From Velthaea sp965214335 (GTDB lineage Bacteria; Vulcanimicrobiota; Vulcanimicrobiia; Vulcanimicrobiales; Vulcanimicrobiaceae), in assembly GCA_965214335.1 (NCBI GenBank), contig CBDCBO010000005.1:620001-684000 (forward strand): 64,000 bases of DNA. Direction: 5' to 3'. Of the stretch, positions 51,047-60,160 are shown piece after piece. The notes under the pieces were generated by a model. That model worked only from the letters and a program-made list of their open reading frames with translations, did no database searches and was not told the DNA's origin. A program made the position numbers and the translations under genes. How positions within the stretch are numbered: the first letter of the stretch is position 1; each line of letters begins with the position of its first letter.

Positions 51047-52557
51047 ACGGCATCGTCACCGGGCTCGTCCTGGCCCCCATCCTGGTCGGTTTTCTGCTGT
51101 ACGCGCTGCCGAAAAACGCCGATGCCGCGGCCAAATGGGTCGCGGTCGCCGTTGCCGCGCTGGCGGTGCTCGTCACGCTCGGCAACGCACATGCAGCCGA
51201 CGATTCGGTGCACTGGCTCGCGCGGCCATTCGACGCTGCCTTTCATTTTGGTTTCGGCGCCGTCTCGTATTGGATCGTCGTTCTACTGCAGGTCGCGACA
51301 TTTAGCGCGCTCTTGGCCACGCGGGCGACGCGCATGCGCGAGTACACGGCGCAGATGCTGCTGTTGCTGGGCGCGATGACCGGCGTCTTTCTGGCCAAAG
51401 ATCTGTTGCTGTTCGCGCTATTTTGGGATCTGATGTTGATCCCGGTGTTTCTCTTGATGGTCGGTTGGGGTACGCCCGGCAGCGGTCCCGGCCGGCGCGG
51501 CACGGCGGCGTGGCGCTACCTCATCTATAACCTGAGCGGTGGCTTGTGTCTATTGCTTGCGACCGCCGCGTTCGGCATCGTCAACGGCAGTACCGATGTG
51601 ATTGGAGCCGCTCCGGCGGCCACGATCGGCAACGCGTGGGGCGCCTGGATCTTTTGTGGTTTCGCGTTCGCGTTTCTGGTCAAGACACCGGTCTTTCCGT
51701 TCCACACCTGGATGCCCGACACATACGCCGAACTGTCGCCACCGGTTGTGGCTGTCGTCAGCGGCATCCAGTCCAAAGCCGGATTGTATGGCTTTCTCGT
51801 CATCGGTCTGCCGTTCTTCGGTCAACAAATGCGCGCAGCGGTTCCGCTCATGATCGGTCTTGGCTTAGTGAGCTTGCTGTACGGCGCGTTCACGGCACTG
51901 GCGCAAGTCGATGCCAAGCGAATCGTCGCGTACAGTTCGATGTCGCACTTAGGCTTGATGCTCATTGCGATTTTTAGTTTCGATCCGTTGGCGATTACGG
52001 GCGCGGTCGTGTATATCATCGCGCATGGGCTCTTTAGCGCGGCGCTGTTTTTAGCCCTCGGCTACGTCGAAGCTCGCGAAGAAACGCGTTCGCTCGAGCG
52101 GCTGGGCGGCTTGGCATTCGAAAACCCGCGACTCGGCGGCGCGCTCATGTTCGCGGCGCTCGCGGCGTTGGGATTACCGGGTTTAGCCGGGTTCGCCGGT
52201 GAGCTGCTCATTCTGACTGGCCTCTACCATGCCGGTTTCGGCGCGGCGGCGCTCGTTGCGCTTGTTCCGATTGTCGTGGCGGCCGCGTATATGCTGCGCC
52301 TGTTTCAACGGATCATGAATGGTCCCAAAGTGATCGATCTGCCCGAACGGCGCGATCTTACCTGGATCGAAGGGCTCGCGATTGCACCGCTCATCATCGG
52401 GTTTATCGTGCTGGGTGTGAATCCGGCTCCGGTCGCCAGCCTCGCAGCCGACGCTGCCGGCACGCTCACCGGCAGCAGCGGGCCAAGTCCGGTGACGCGC
52501 TTCCACGAACCCCGCCGCCAAGAAAGTTCGTATGTCGCCGCCCATCCAGTACGCTAG
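51043..52557 (+). CDS. nuoM: NADH-quinone oxidoreductase subunit M
   Basis: NuoM is the middle antiporter-like proton pump. The 504 residues have FLAKDLLLFALFWDLMLIPV with the conserved helix-4 to 5 segment; the Glu of E. coli NuoM (LEASAMM-type context) is replaced here by Asp in FWDLML. Also seen are KTPVFPFHTWMPDTYAELSP and IVAYSSMSHLGLMLIA. ATG at 51043 lies in the nuoL stop; the same frame is open upstream only as a shadow. Its 3' end overlaps nuoN by 26 bases. Confidence 0.96.
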   Translation: MNGIVTGLVLAPILVGFLLYALPKNADAAAKWVAVAVAALAVLVTLGNAHAADDSVHWLARPFDAAFHFGFGAVSYWIVVLLQVATFSALLATRATRMREYTAQMLLLLGAMTGVFLAKDLLLFALFWDLMLIPVFLLMVGWGTPGSGPGRRGTAAWRYLIYNLSGGLCLLLATAAFGIVNGSTDVIGAAPAATIGNAWGAWIFCGFAFAFLVKTPVFPFHTWMPDTYAELSPPVVAVVSGIQSKAGLYGFLVIGLPFFGQQMRAAVPLMIGLGLVSLLYGAFTALAQVDAKRIVAYSSMSHLGLMLIAIFSFDPLAITGAVVYIIAHGLFSAALFLALGYVEAREETRSLERLGGLAFENPRLGGALMFAALAALGLPGLAGFAGELLILTGLYHAGFGAAALVALVPIVVAAAYMLRLFQRIMNGPKVIDLPERRDLTWIEGLAIAPLIIGFIVLGVNPAPVASLAADAAGTLTGSSGPSPVTRFHEPRRQESSYVAAHPVR

Positions 52558-53968
52558 TTCGTCCGACCTGGCCGCGCTGTGGCCGACGTTCATCGTCGCC
52601 GCGGCGGCGCTGGTGGCGTTAATCGTCGACTTGTTCATGTCGACCGGCCGCGTGCGCCGTTATCTCGCCGTCGGCATCGGCATGCTCGGTCTCGTGGTCG
52701 CAGGCGTGCTATCGGCCCAGCAATATGGCCATCCCGATGCGGCGTTCGGCGGTGCCTATATGGCCGGCGGCTTTAGTGTTGTTTTCAGTGAAATTGCGCT
52801 ATTCGCAACGCTCGTCGCGCTCGGTTTGGGCATCGGGATCGGCCGCGACGATCAAGTCGCCGGAACGACGGCGCTGGTGTTATGGAGCACCTGCGGCGCC
52901 CTGTTGATGGCCGGTGCGGGCAATCTCATGATGGTCTTTCTCGGCCTCGAATTATTATCGCTCGGGTTATATTGCTTGTGTGCGATGTCGGTGCGGACGG
53001 CCGCGCGCGAATCGGGGCTCAAGTATCTATTGCTCTCGTCGATGGCTTCGGGCTTTTTGCTTTACGGGATGGCGTTGCTCTTCGGCGGTACCGGCTCCGT
53101 TGCGCTTGCGGCGATTGCCGCCGCTCCGCCGTCGCCACTTATCGCGATTGGCGCCGGCCTCTTCTTAGTCGGTCTTGCGTTCAAGCTGAGCCTTGTTCCG
53201 TTTCACGCCTGGACGCCTGATGTTTACGAAGGCGCGCCGCTTTCGGTTACCGCGTACATGTCGGTGGTGACCAAAGCCGGTGTGCTAGCGGTGCTCGGGC
53301 GCTTCGCATACGCCGCATTGCCGCCCCAAACGGCGAACGCGATCTTGCTGCCGATGTGGACTGTTGCGGCTATTTCGATGATCGTCGGAAATCTCGCGGC
53401 ACTCACGCAAGGCGATATGAAGCGGCTACTCGCGTATTCAGGCATCGCCCAAGTTGGATATATCGTCGCGGCCTTTGCCGGGCAAACCGTTTTAGGTGTC
53501 CGGTATGCCGTGTTTTATCTGGCGGCGTACACATTCATGAATCTCGGTGCGTTCGCGGTTGTCGCGCTCATGACAACCGACCCCGACGGCAGCGTCAGCG
53601 TCGGTCGCTTCGCCGGCCTCGCGTACCGGCGGCCGTGGCTTGCCGCGGCCATGACGTTCTTTCTCCTCAGCTTGGCGGGCTTGCCGCCGACGGCCGGGTT
53701 TACCGGGAAAATACTGATTTTAGCGAGTACGGTCGGCGCCGGGTATTGGTGGCTGTCGGTGCTGCTGATCGCCGGTACCGCGATCTCGGTGTATGTCTAT
53801 TTCAAAATCGTCCGCGCGATGTTCGTGCGTGTGAATCCGGCGCACGTTCGCGACGAGCGTTCAACGAATCCGCTGCCCTGGATATCGGTCGCCGTTTGCG
53901 CCGCGGCAATCTTCATCTTCGGCATCTATCCGTTCGCACCGAGTGACATTCTGCCGCTCGTCAAGTAG
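52532..53968 (+). CDS. nuoN: NADH-quinone oxidoreductase subunit N
   Basis: NuoN is the third antiporter-like pump, next to NuoK. The 478 residues show LMMVFLGLELLSLGLYCLCA with the conserved Glu, LSLVPFHAWTPDVYEGAPLS and RLLAYSGIAQVGYIVAAF. ATG at 52532 lies inside the nuoM 3' end. It is followed with no gap by a small ORF. Confidence 0.97.
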   Translation: MSPPIQYASSSDLAALWPTFIVAAAALVALIVDLFMSTGRVRRYLAVGIGMLGLVVAGVLSAQQYGHPDAAFGGAYMAGGFSVVFSEIALFATLVALGLGIGIGRDDQVAGTTALVLWSTCGALLMAGAGNLMMVFLGLELLSLGLYCLCAMSVRTAARESGLKYLLLSSMASGFLLYGMALLFGGTGSVALAAIAAAPPSPLIAIGAGLFLVGLAFKLSLVPFHAWTPDVYEGAPLSVTAYMSVVTKAGVLAVLGRFAYAALPPQTANAILLPMWTVAAISMIVGNLAALTQGDMKRLLAYSGIAQVGYIVAAFAGQTVLGVRYAVFYLAAYTFMNLGAFAVVALMTTDPDGSVSVGRFAGLAYRRPWLAAAMTFFLLSLAGLPPTAGFTGKILILASTVGAGYWWLSVLLIAGTAISVYVYFKIVRAMFVRVNPAHVRDERSTNPLPWISVAVCAAAIFIFGIYPFAPSDILPLVK

Positions 53969-54148
53969 ATGATGAACAAACGCGCTTGGATCATTCCGGT
54001 CAACACCGCGATCTTATTCGGCATTCTGTGTTTTTGGGCGATCCAGAATCACGACACCGTTTGGGCCGTGGTCGACGTGCTGCTGTGCATGGTCAACGCG
54101 TATTTCGCTTACCGCTGGTTCAGAATGCGGCGGCCCTCGAAGTCATAG
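53969..54148 (+). CDS. Unrecognised 59-residue two-helix membrane protein after nuoN
   Basis: ATG at 53969 follows the nuoN TAG with zero spacing (TAGATG), so translation is probably coupled. The product, MMNKRAWIIPVN onward, has two predicted membrane helices: about residues 8-25 (including AILFGILCFWAI) and 31-50 (VWAVVDVLLCMVNAYFAYRW), with an intervening QNHDT turn and a basic tail (RMRRPSKS). The charge pattern suggests both ends in the cytoplasm. It is not a standard complex I subunit; it could be an accessory subunit or assembly factor (inference). Confidence 0.7.
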   Translation: MMNKRAWIIPVNTAILFGILCFWAIQNHDTVWAVVDVLLCMVNAYFAYRWFRMRRPSKS

Positions 54149-54359
54149 CAAACTCGGTGCTCGTGTAACGTGAACGCCCACGGGGCTGCGGTAAAGAAAG
54201 CGCCCCGACGCACCGTATTTCGAGGCTCGATCCCGGGTTCGCGCCTTCGCGCCGGCACGCTATACGAAGCTGGACTGGCACAAGCGTCGATCGTTAGCGA
54301 GCGTGTCACATGCTCGTCATACCGGTGCGCGACGGTAAGGGTGAGAAAGCGAGGGCATC
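54149..54359. other. Intergenic sequence after the nuo operon
   Basis: This ~210-base stretch holds a 6-bp GC hairpin (CGGGGC at 54181 with GCCCCG at 54202) without a T-run, and no recognised RNA gene. It should contain the promoter for the small gene at 54360. Confidence 0.3.
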
Positions 54360-54560
54360 ATGCCACAGAAACCGACCGCGGAAGCTCTGAAAATGCTCAA
54401 CGATTTAGTGCAAGACGGACTCATCGAGGTAGTCCGCATCGATGCGACCGGCGAGCCCTGCTATCAAATCGCGTCACGGTTTCGAAACGCGGCGTTGGGC
54501 CTCGCGTGTCAGTCCGAGGTGCGCGCCGATCGGTCCATTTCGCGCGGGTCTAGCGGGTAG
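54360..54560 (+). CDS. Small unrecognised protein, 66 residues
   Basis: ATG at 54360 is preceded by a plausible ribosome-binding site (AGCGAGG). The product starts MPQKPTAEALKMLNDLVQDG and continues with LIEVVRIDATGEPCYQIASR, a helix-then-two-strands pattern that could be a small winged-helix-like or nucleic-acid-binding fold. No known family is recognised. The base composition fits the genome, so it is likely a real gene. Confidence 0.45.
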   Translation: MPQKPTAEALKMLNDLVQDGLIEVVRIDATGEPCYQIASRFRNAALGLACQSEVRADRSISRGSSG

Positions 54561-54595
54561 CCGACGCCGGGGATCGTCCGAGGTTCAGCGATAAT

Positions 54596-55390
54596 TCACG
54601 TAACGAGTGCAGCGATGCGTTGGGTGAGCGGGTCGTTGGGCTGCTCCAAGCGGCGGCAGATTGTAAAATGATTATCGCCGGGGGAGTCGGCGTAATGTGC
54701 CGGGCAGCCGTGCGCTGACCAAGCTTCAACGAGCGCACACCCTTGCGCTTTGAACGCATCCGATTCGCGTTCGCCGGCGGTGGCGAAGACGGGGCACGCC
54801 CGTGCCGGCGCGTAGGCGATCGGGCTGAGCGTTCGCGCTTGCGCTTCGTCAAGGCGCAGCCACTCATTGACGAACGACTGCTGCACCGGAACGAGGTCGT
54901 GTAAGCCACTCAAGGTGATGAGCGCGTGCACGGGCCGCGCGACGGCGCACATTGCGGCCAGATGGCCGCCGGCCGAATGCCCGAAGACGCTTATGCGTGA
55001 CGCGTCGAAGGCGAATCGTTCGGCGTTGTGCGCCAGCCACGCCACGCCGCGCCGGCATTGCGCGACGATTTCGCCTAACGGCGTCTGTGGCGCCAGCCCG
55101 TAGTTGAGGGTAGCGACGGAAACGCCGAGCGGCACGAGACCGGCGGCCACGAAAGAAAAGTCGTCCTTGTCGAGCCGTCGCCAATAGCCGCCGTGAATGA
55201 ATATGGCCAGCGGCGCACCCGGCTCGGCTGGGAAAATGTCGAGCGTTTCGAGCGCCGCTGACCCGTACCGGATCGCGTGGTGCCCGGCAAAGCGTTCGCG
55301 AGCGGCGGCGCTTGCCGCAGCAAACTCGGCGAATATCGCTGCCGGGTCAGCGACCGTTGCCGCAGCATCGAGCGGGTGCGTTTCAATCAT
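54596..55390 (-). CDS. Alpha/beta hydrolase, kynurenine formamidase-like
   Basis: The 264-residue protein shows the oxyanion motif FIHGGYWRRLDKDDFSF, typical of formamidase/BD-FAE-like esterases, nucleophile Ser in VFGHSAGGHLAAM and the catalytic His near SPGDNHFTICRRL. Kynurenine formamidase (tryptophan breakdown) is one possibility; no kyn genes are nearby, so an ester hydrolase is equally possible. ATG at 55390 was chosen because the extension to 55438 is Arg/Cys-rich and unlikely. Confidence 0.75.
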   Translation of the reverse strand: MIETHPLDAAATVADPAAIFAEFAAASAAARERFAGHHAIRYGSAALETLDIFPAEPGAPLAIFIHGGYWRRLDKDDFSFVAAGLVPLGVSVATLNYGLAPQTPLGEIVAQCRRGVAWLAHNAERFAFDASRISVFGHSAGGHLAAMCAVARPVHALITLSGLHDLVPVQQSFVNEWLRLDEAQARTLSPIAYAPARACPVFATAGERESDAFKAQGCALVEAWSAHGCPAHYADSPGDNHFTICRRLEQPNDPLTQRIAALVT

Positions 55391-55463
55391 CTCATCATTC
55401 CACGTTCTGACACGTATGAATACGCGGCACTCGCACATCGCTCAAACGCACATGCTGCCCGTA

Positions 55464-57050
55464 TCACGTTTGGGCTGCGCTCAGTCCGTCAACGGCGCCC
55501 GCACGTTCCCGCAGCGCGAATTTCTGGACCTTGCCCGTCGATGTTTTCGGTAATTCACCGAACTCGAAATATTTGGGTACTTTGAATGCGGCGATGCGCG
55601 CGCGCGCGAACGCGCGCAACTCGTCGGCCGTCACGGTTCCACCCGGTTTGAGCGTTACGAACGCTTTGGGCACCTCGCCCCACTTTGCGTCGGGCACGGC
55701 AACGACCGCACATTCGAGCACGGCGGGATGTTCGATGAGCACCTGCTCGACTTGAACGGTCGAGATATTTTCGCCGCCGCTGATGATCACGTCTTTGGCG
55801 CGGTCGACGATCTCGATGTAGCCGTCGGGATGCAGTACCGCGACGTCGCCGCTATGGAAATAGCCGCCCGCGAATGCTTCGGCGGTGGCGTCGGGATCGC
55901 GATAGTACCCTTTCATCACGTTGTTTCCCCGCATGACGATCTCGCCGTGCGTTCGGCCATCGGCCGGTACGTCCAGCATGTTTGCATCGACCACGCGCAC
56001 GTCACGGGCACCCAGCGTGAGCATCGGTACGCCTTGACGGCTCTTGAAGCGGGCACGCGCCGCGCTATCGGCGGCAGAACCCTCGGCGCGCCACGCGCAC
56101 TCGGTGATCGGACCGTACGTTTCCGTCAGACCGTACACGTGATCGATCTGCGCGCCCAGCGCTTCCATCTGCGCGATCGTCGTGGGCGCCGGCGGTGCGC
56201 CGGCCGTCGTGACATTGAGCGGGTGCGCGAACGGCCGTATCTCCGGCTGATTGCAGATGCCGACGAGAATCGTCGGCGCCGCGCACAAATGCGTTACGCC
56301 GGCCTGCTCGATCGCCGCGATGATGCGGGCCGGCTCTGCGCGCCGCAGGCACACGTGGGTTGCTCCGGCGGCCGTGACGGCCCACGGAAAGCACCAACCG
56401 TTGCAATGGAACATCGGCAACGTCCACAGATAGACGCTTTCGGGACGCAAATTCGCGTGAAAAATCTCGGCTAACGCATTGAGGTATGCACCGCGGAACG
56501 TATACATGACGCCCTTGGGACGTCCGGTCGTGCCGCTCGTGTAGTTAATGGAAATGGTGTCGTCTTCGTCAACCGCGCGGCGAACGAGCGCGCTTGGATC
56601 GGCATCCGCGATTGCGTTTTCGTAGTCGCCGCCGCTCCCCGCGCGCAGCAAGCTCACGGACGTGGTAAGTTGGGCCACGAGCGGTGCCAATTCGCTATCG
56701 TAAATCAGCAGCACGGCGCCGCAGTGCTCGAGAATGTAGTCGATCTCCGACGCCGATAACCGGATGTTGAGCGCGCACAAAATACCGCCGGCCAGCGGAA
56801 CGGCAAACGTCGCTTCGAGCGCACAGGCCACGTTGGGCGCCAGCACCGCGACGCGCTCGCCGTCGCGAATTCCGCGCGCTTGTAACGCGGCTGCCAGCCG
56901 GATCACCCGCGCGCACAGTTCAGGATAGGTGCGCTGCACGTCGCCGTCGATGAGGGCGATTTTTTCGCGATAGATCGACGCACTGCGGTCCAAGAAGTCG
57001 AACGGGTCGAGGCTGCGAACATGCAGTGCGGGCGCGACGCTAGCGTGCAT
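55464..57050 (-). CDS. Acyl-CoA synthetase (AMP-forming)
   Basis: It activates a carboxylic acid to its CoA thioester through an acyl-AMP. The 528 residues carry the P-loop-like ISINYTSGTTGRPKGVM, LPMFHCNGWCFPW, VYGLTETYGP (A5-like), the hinge DGYIEIVDRAKDVIISGGEN and catalytic Lys in LPKTSTGKVQK. The sequence context is of the medium- or short-chain fatty-acid / methylthiopropionate type, but the substrate cannot be fixed. It starts divergent to the Yellow-family gene, 102 bases away. Confidence 0.9.
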   Translation of the reverse strand: MHASVAPALHVRSLDPFDFLDRSASIYREKIALIDGDVQRTYPELCARVIRLAAALQARGIRDGERVAVLAPNVACALEATFAVPLAGGILCALNIRLSASEIDYILEHCGAVLLIYDSELAPLVAQLTTSVSLLRAGSGGDYENAIADADPSALVRRAVDEDDTISINYTSGTTGRPKGVMYTFRGAYLNALAEIFHANLRPESVYLWTLPMFHCNGWCFPWAVTAAGATHVCLRRAEPARIIAAIEQAGVTHLCAAPTILVGICNQPEIRPFAHPLNVTTAGAPPAPTTIAQMEALGAQIDHVYGLTETYGPITECAWRAEGSAADSAARARFKSRQGVPMLTLGARDVRVVDANMLDVPADGRTHGEIVMRGNNVMKGYYRDPDATAEAFAGGYFHSGDVAVLHPDGYIEIVDRAKDVIISGGENISTVQVEQVLIEHPAVLECAVVAVPDAKWGEVPKAFVTLKPGGTVTADELRAFARARIAAFKVPKYFEFGELPKTSTGKVQKFALRERAGAVDGLSAAQT

Positions 57051-57152
57051 GGTTATCTTCGTTCATGCCGACGCCGCGCGGTCCTGGCCGGAGAGCGGCG
57101 CTTCCCCGGCGGCTGTGCGAAGTGACGTACCGAGCTGGGTACATCCTGCGGT
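57051..57152. promoter_or_regulatory. Divergent promoter region
   Basis: About 100 bases separate the two divergent starts. A ribosome-binding-like sequence or clear -10 is not obvious. Both genes probably share this control region. Confidence 0.35.
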
Positions 57153-58223
57153 ATGAACATACCGCTTACCGCCGGCATCGCGCCGGAAGTCATCGCGCAG
57201 TTTCCCGAGTTTTGGCCGTCCGGCATCGCCGTTTCGCGCAGCGGACGCATCTTCTTGAGCTTTCCGCGCCTGGACGAGAAGAAAGCGACGCCGACGCTTG
57301 CCGAGCTGCGCGACGGCGTGGCCGTTCCGTTTCCCGACGAACTCGTCAACACGATCGACCCCAGCGATCCTACACACCGGTTCGTTTCCGTCCACGGCAT
57401 CGCGATCACACCAGGTAATCGCCTGCTGGCTCTCGACACCGGCGCCACGTCGTTGGATGCGTGCGATCCGCACGCCGCAAAACTATGGGTCATCGACCTC
57501 GATTCCAACGCGATCGTGCACGGCATCGGCTTCTCCCCCGAGGTGGTGCTGCCGACGACGTACCTCAACGATTTGGTCATCGACTACGCGCGCGGCAAAG
57601 CCGGCTACGCCTTCATCAGCGATTCGGGTGCACGCGGACCGAATGCGATCTTGGTTGTCGATCTCGACAGCGGCAAAGCCTGGCGGCGGCTGAGCGGACA
57701 CACGAGTGTCCATGCGCCGGTGCCGGCCGGATTCGCGATTGAAACCGAGACCGGGCCGGTCGCGGCACCGCCCGGAATTGACGGTATCGCGCTCGCTCCC
57801 GACGGCAAGACGCTGTGGTGGACGCCGCTGGGCAGCTATGGATTCTTCAGTATCGATGCCGATATTTTGTGCGAGCCCACAACCACCGACGAGCAGATCG
57901 CGCGCCATATCGTCGATCGCGGCGCACGCGAATTCGCGTCGGACGGCTTGGATACCGACCGTGAAGGCCGCGTCTATTTTACCGACGTGACGCATGGTAC
58001 GGTTCAGCGCTACCTACCGGCCGAGAATCGCTTCGAAACGCTGCTCGGCGGCGTGGGGTCGATGCGCTGGCCCGATGCCGTGCGGCTGGGACCGGACCGG
58101 TTGATCTATATTACCGACAGCCAACTCAACCGGGCTCCGAACTTTAACGGCGGCATCGATGCGCGCGAACGGCCGTACAAATTATATCGTGCGGCAATCG
58201 ACGCCGATCCGGCCCAATATTAA
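57153..58223 (+). CDS. Major royal jelly / Yellow family protein
   Basis: The 356-residue protein begins with a hydrophobic FWPSGIAVSRSGRIFLSFPR segment and has repeated strand motifs: VHGIAITPGNRLLALDTGA, YLNDLVIDYARGKAGYAFIS and GIDGIALAPDGKTLWWTPLG, with DGLDTDREGRVYFTDVTHG. These match the six-bladed propeller of the MRJP/Yellow family. The bacterial members' substrates are largely unknown; binding of small aromatic molecules is inferred. No signal peptide is obvious, so it may be cytoplasmic. Confidence 0.8.
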   Translation: MNIPLTAGIAPEVIAQFPEFWPSGIAVSRSGRIFLSFPRLDEKKATPTLAELRDGVAVPFPDELVNTIDPSDPTHRFVSVHGIAITPGNRLLALDTGATSLDACDPHAAKLWVIDLDSNAIVHGIGFSPEVVLPTTYLNDLVIDYARGKAGYAFISDSGARGPNAILVVDLDSGKAWRRLSGHTSVHAPVPAGFAIETETGPVAAPPGIDGIALAPDGKTLWWTPLGSYGFFSIDADILCEPTTTDEQIARHIVDRGAREFASDGLDTDREGRVYFTDVTHGTVQRYLPAENRFETLLGGVGSMRWPDAVRLGPDRLIYITDSQLNRAPNFNGGIDARERPYKLYRAAIDADPAQY

Positions 58224-58228
58224 GCCGG

Positions 58229-60160
58229 CTATTTGCCAAGCACGCGTAGCGGCCGCAGCAACTCTTCGCTGCGGTCACGCGCGCCGGGCAGAGGTTTGAG
58301 ATACGGCAACTTAACTCCGCCCGTGTAGGTAAGGGTCCTGGTCGCAAACGTTTGGCGATCGTCAACGAGCAGCACGATCGGCGTTTTAACCGTCGCGGCC
58401 TGCTCGACCGCGCTACGCAAACCGTCGACGCTGTAGCGCCGGTTATCCACGCCCACGATCGTCATCCCGGGAACAAGTCCGGCCGCTGCCGCCGGGCTGC
58501 CGGCCGTCACATCGACGACGCTGCCGGTCGCACTGATGCGCGCACCCAGACTAAAGCGCCAGTCGCCACTGACGCCGCCGATGCGGGTCGACGGATTGGC
58601 GACCGCGGGTTTCGGTCCGAAAGCCAGCTGGTAGCCGCTGCGCGTTATGCCGTCCAACGGTGGGTGCAGCGCCGGCACGTCGAGCCGAGCCGTAAAGAAG
58701 TGTTCCCAATCGTACGGCTGTACCGCCGTTAGCGCCGCAACGACGTCCGCGCGCGTATATGGAACCACCGCGGGCGGACCGCTCGCGCCGCCGAAAAAGG
58801 CGCGCGCAAAATCATCGAGCGACCGGCGTCCGCGCGAGCGCTCCCGAATTAACGTGTCGGCATCGAGCCACATCAGTTCGCCCTCGTCGTAATACTCTTC
58901 ACCGGCGCGGCGACTGCCGGAGAAGGCGGCGCGACCGGCGCGCAGACGTGCTTGGAATGTCGTATCGGCCAGCGTGCGCGTCGCGCGACCGCTTTCCGCG
59001 TCGAGATAGGCGTATTTCGCGGCCAGCGCCGCCCGGTATTGGGCCGGCGTCCAAAAGCCCGCGCGCGCGGCGAACAGGTCGCTGTAGTATTCCGTCAGTC
59101 CCTCGTACACCCATAACAGATCCGTGGTCTCGTCGAGTTGATAATCGGCCCGGACTAAACCCGCGGGCCGGCGGTACTTGCCGTTCCACGAGTGTATGAA
59201 TTCGTGACATAACAAATCGCCGGCGAAGCGGCGCGTCGCATCGGCACTAGCGAGCGTGTCGGTGTCGACGCCGTTCCAGCTCGACTCGTGATGTTCGAGT
59301 CCGGTATAGCCGATGGCGTCGCTGGCGGTAATGAGAAAATGATACGGGGCACGCCAGTGATGCGCGCCAAACACGGCTTCGGCTTGAGCGACCAGCGCGC
59401 GGAAGTGCGTCTTCACCGTGTCGTCGATTGCCGGTTGCTCCGGCGCATCGCCGGCGATGTCGAGCTCGGCATCGGGCGTCAACGGCACAACGCGCAAATT
59501 GACGCCGGCGAGGACAGGTGAATCGAAGAGCCGCTCGATCGAAACGGATGAAAACGTGATTCGCCCGGCCGCGCGCTGGGGATTGTCGAGCGCGGTCGCG
59601 GCGCTCCAGCCGGCTGGAAGCAGCAGAGTCGCCGTTACCGGTTGGTTCGCAACGATGGTTCCGCTGGGATAGAGCAACGTCGGGTTCCAGTCGATGAGCG
59701 CAAGCTGCGGCGTTGTCGCGCCGGGCGCGAGCAGCACATCGTACCGCAGCGAAAGTGTCGTCGCACCCTGCGGCGCGTCGAACGTAAAGGCGAACAGGTC
59801 GACCGGATCGCGTTCCCAGGTCAACCGCCGGCCGGCCGCGGTTGCGGTCAGCAACGCGAGATCGACGACCGGATTCGCCGGCGCATGTTCGCCCGGGACC
59901 CATTTCGGAAATACTAATTTTGTCGGACCGCCGCCGATGGGTACGTCGAGCGACACGTGCAGCACGCTGCGCACGACGTCGCGCGCGTCGACAATCAAGC
60001 GCAGCGGTTCGGCTGCGCGAACGGGCACCATCGGGATGGTAGCGACCCAACCGAGAAGCGCGAGCACGAATACGGCGCAACGTCGCAGGCAGGGCGCTCG
60101 TCGGCCTTGCCGGCGCGCGGTGCTAAGGCCTAGGATGCCGCTATCCCAGGACCGGTTCAA
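58229..60160 (-). CDS. M61 family metallopeptidase with PDZ domain (copy 2)
   Basis: M61 enzymes (glycyl aminopeptidase type) are secreted zinc peptidases. The 643-residue protein has a signal region, an N-terminal beta domain (VVDLALLTATA...), the zinc motif HEFIHSWNGKYRR at about residues 319-331, the downstream Glu in LWVYEGLTEYYSDL, and a PDZ-like segment near the C-terminus (VTAGSPAAAAGLVPGMTIVG). The TTG at 60160 overlaps the stop of the previous M61 gene (TTGA). It is paralogous to its neighbour and probably arose by tandem duplication. Confidence 0.9.
   Translation of the reverse strand: MNRSWDSGILGLSTARRQGRRAPCLRRCAVFVLALLGWVATIPMVPVRAAEPLRLIVDARDVVRSVLHVSLDVPIGGGPTKLVFPKWVPGEHAPANPVVDLALLTATAAGRRLTWERDPVDLFAFTFDAPQGATTLSLRYDVLLAPGATTPQLALIDWNPTLLYPSGTIVANQPVTATLLLPAGWSAATALDNPQRAAGRITFSSVSIERLFDSPVLAGVNLRVVPLTPDAELDIAGDAPEQPAIDDTVKTHFRALVAQAEAVFGAHHWRAPYHFLITASDAIGYTGLEHHESSWNGVDTDTLASADATRRFAGDLLCHEFIHSWNGKYRRPAGLVRADYQLDETTDLLWVYEGLTEYYSDLFAARAGFWTPAQYRAALAAKYAYLDAESGRATRTLADTTFQARLRAGRAAFSGSRRAGEEYYDEGELMWLDADTLIRERSRGRRSLDDFARAFFGGASGPPAVVPYTRADVVAALTAVQPYDWEHFFTARLDVPALHPPLDGITRSGYQLAFGPKPAVANPSTRIGGVSGDWRFSLGARISATGSVVDVTAGSPAAAAGLVPGMTIVGVDNRRYSVDGLRSAVEQAATVKTPIVLLVDDRQTFATRTLTYTGGVKLPYLKPLPGARDRSEELLRPLRVLGK

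Noticed and set aside
54181..54207. Possible terminator after the nuo operon
   Set aside because: The stem is only 6 bp with a 15-base loop and no following T-run.
54170..54300. tRNA-like GATCCCGGGTTCG stretch
   Set aside because: No cloverleaf with matching acceptor arm or anticodon loop could be built around it.
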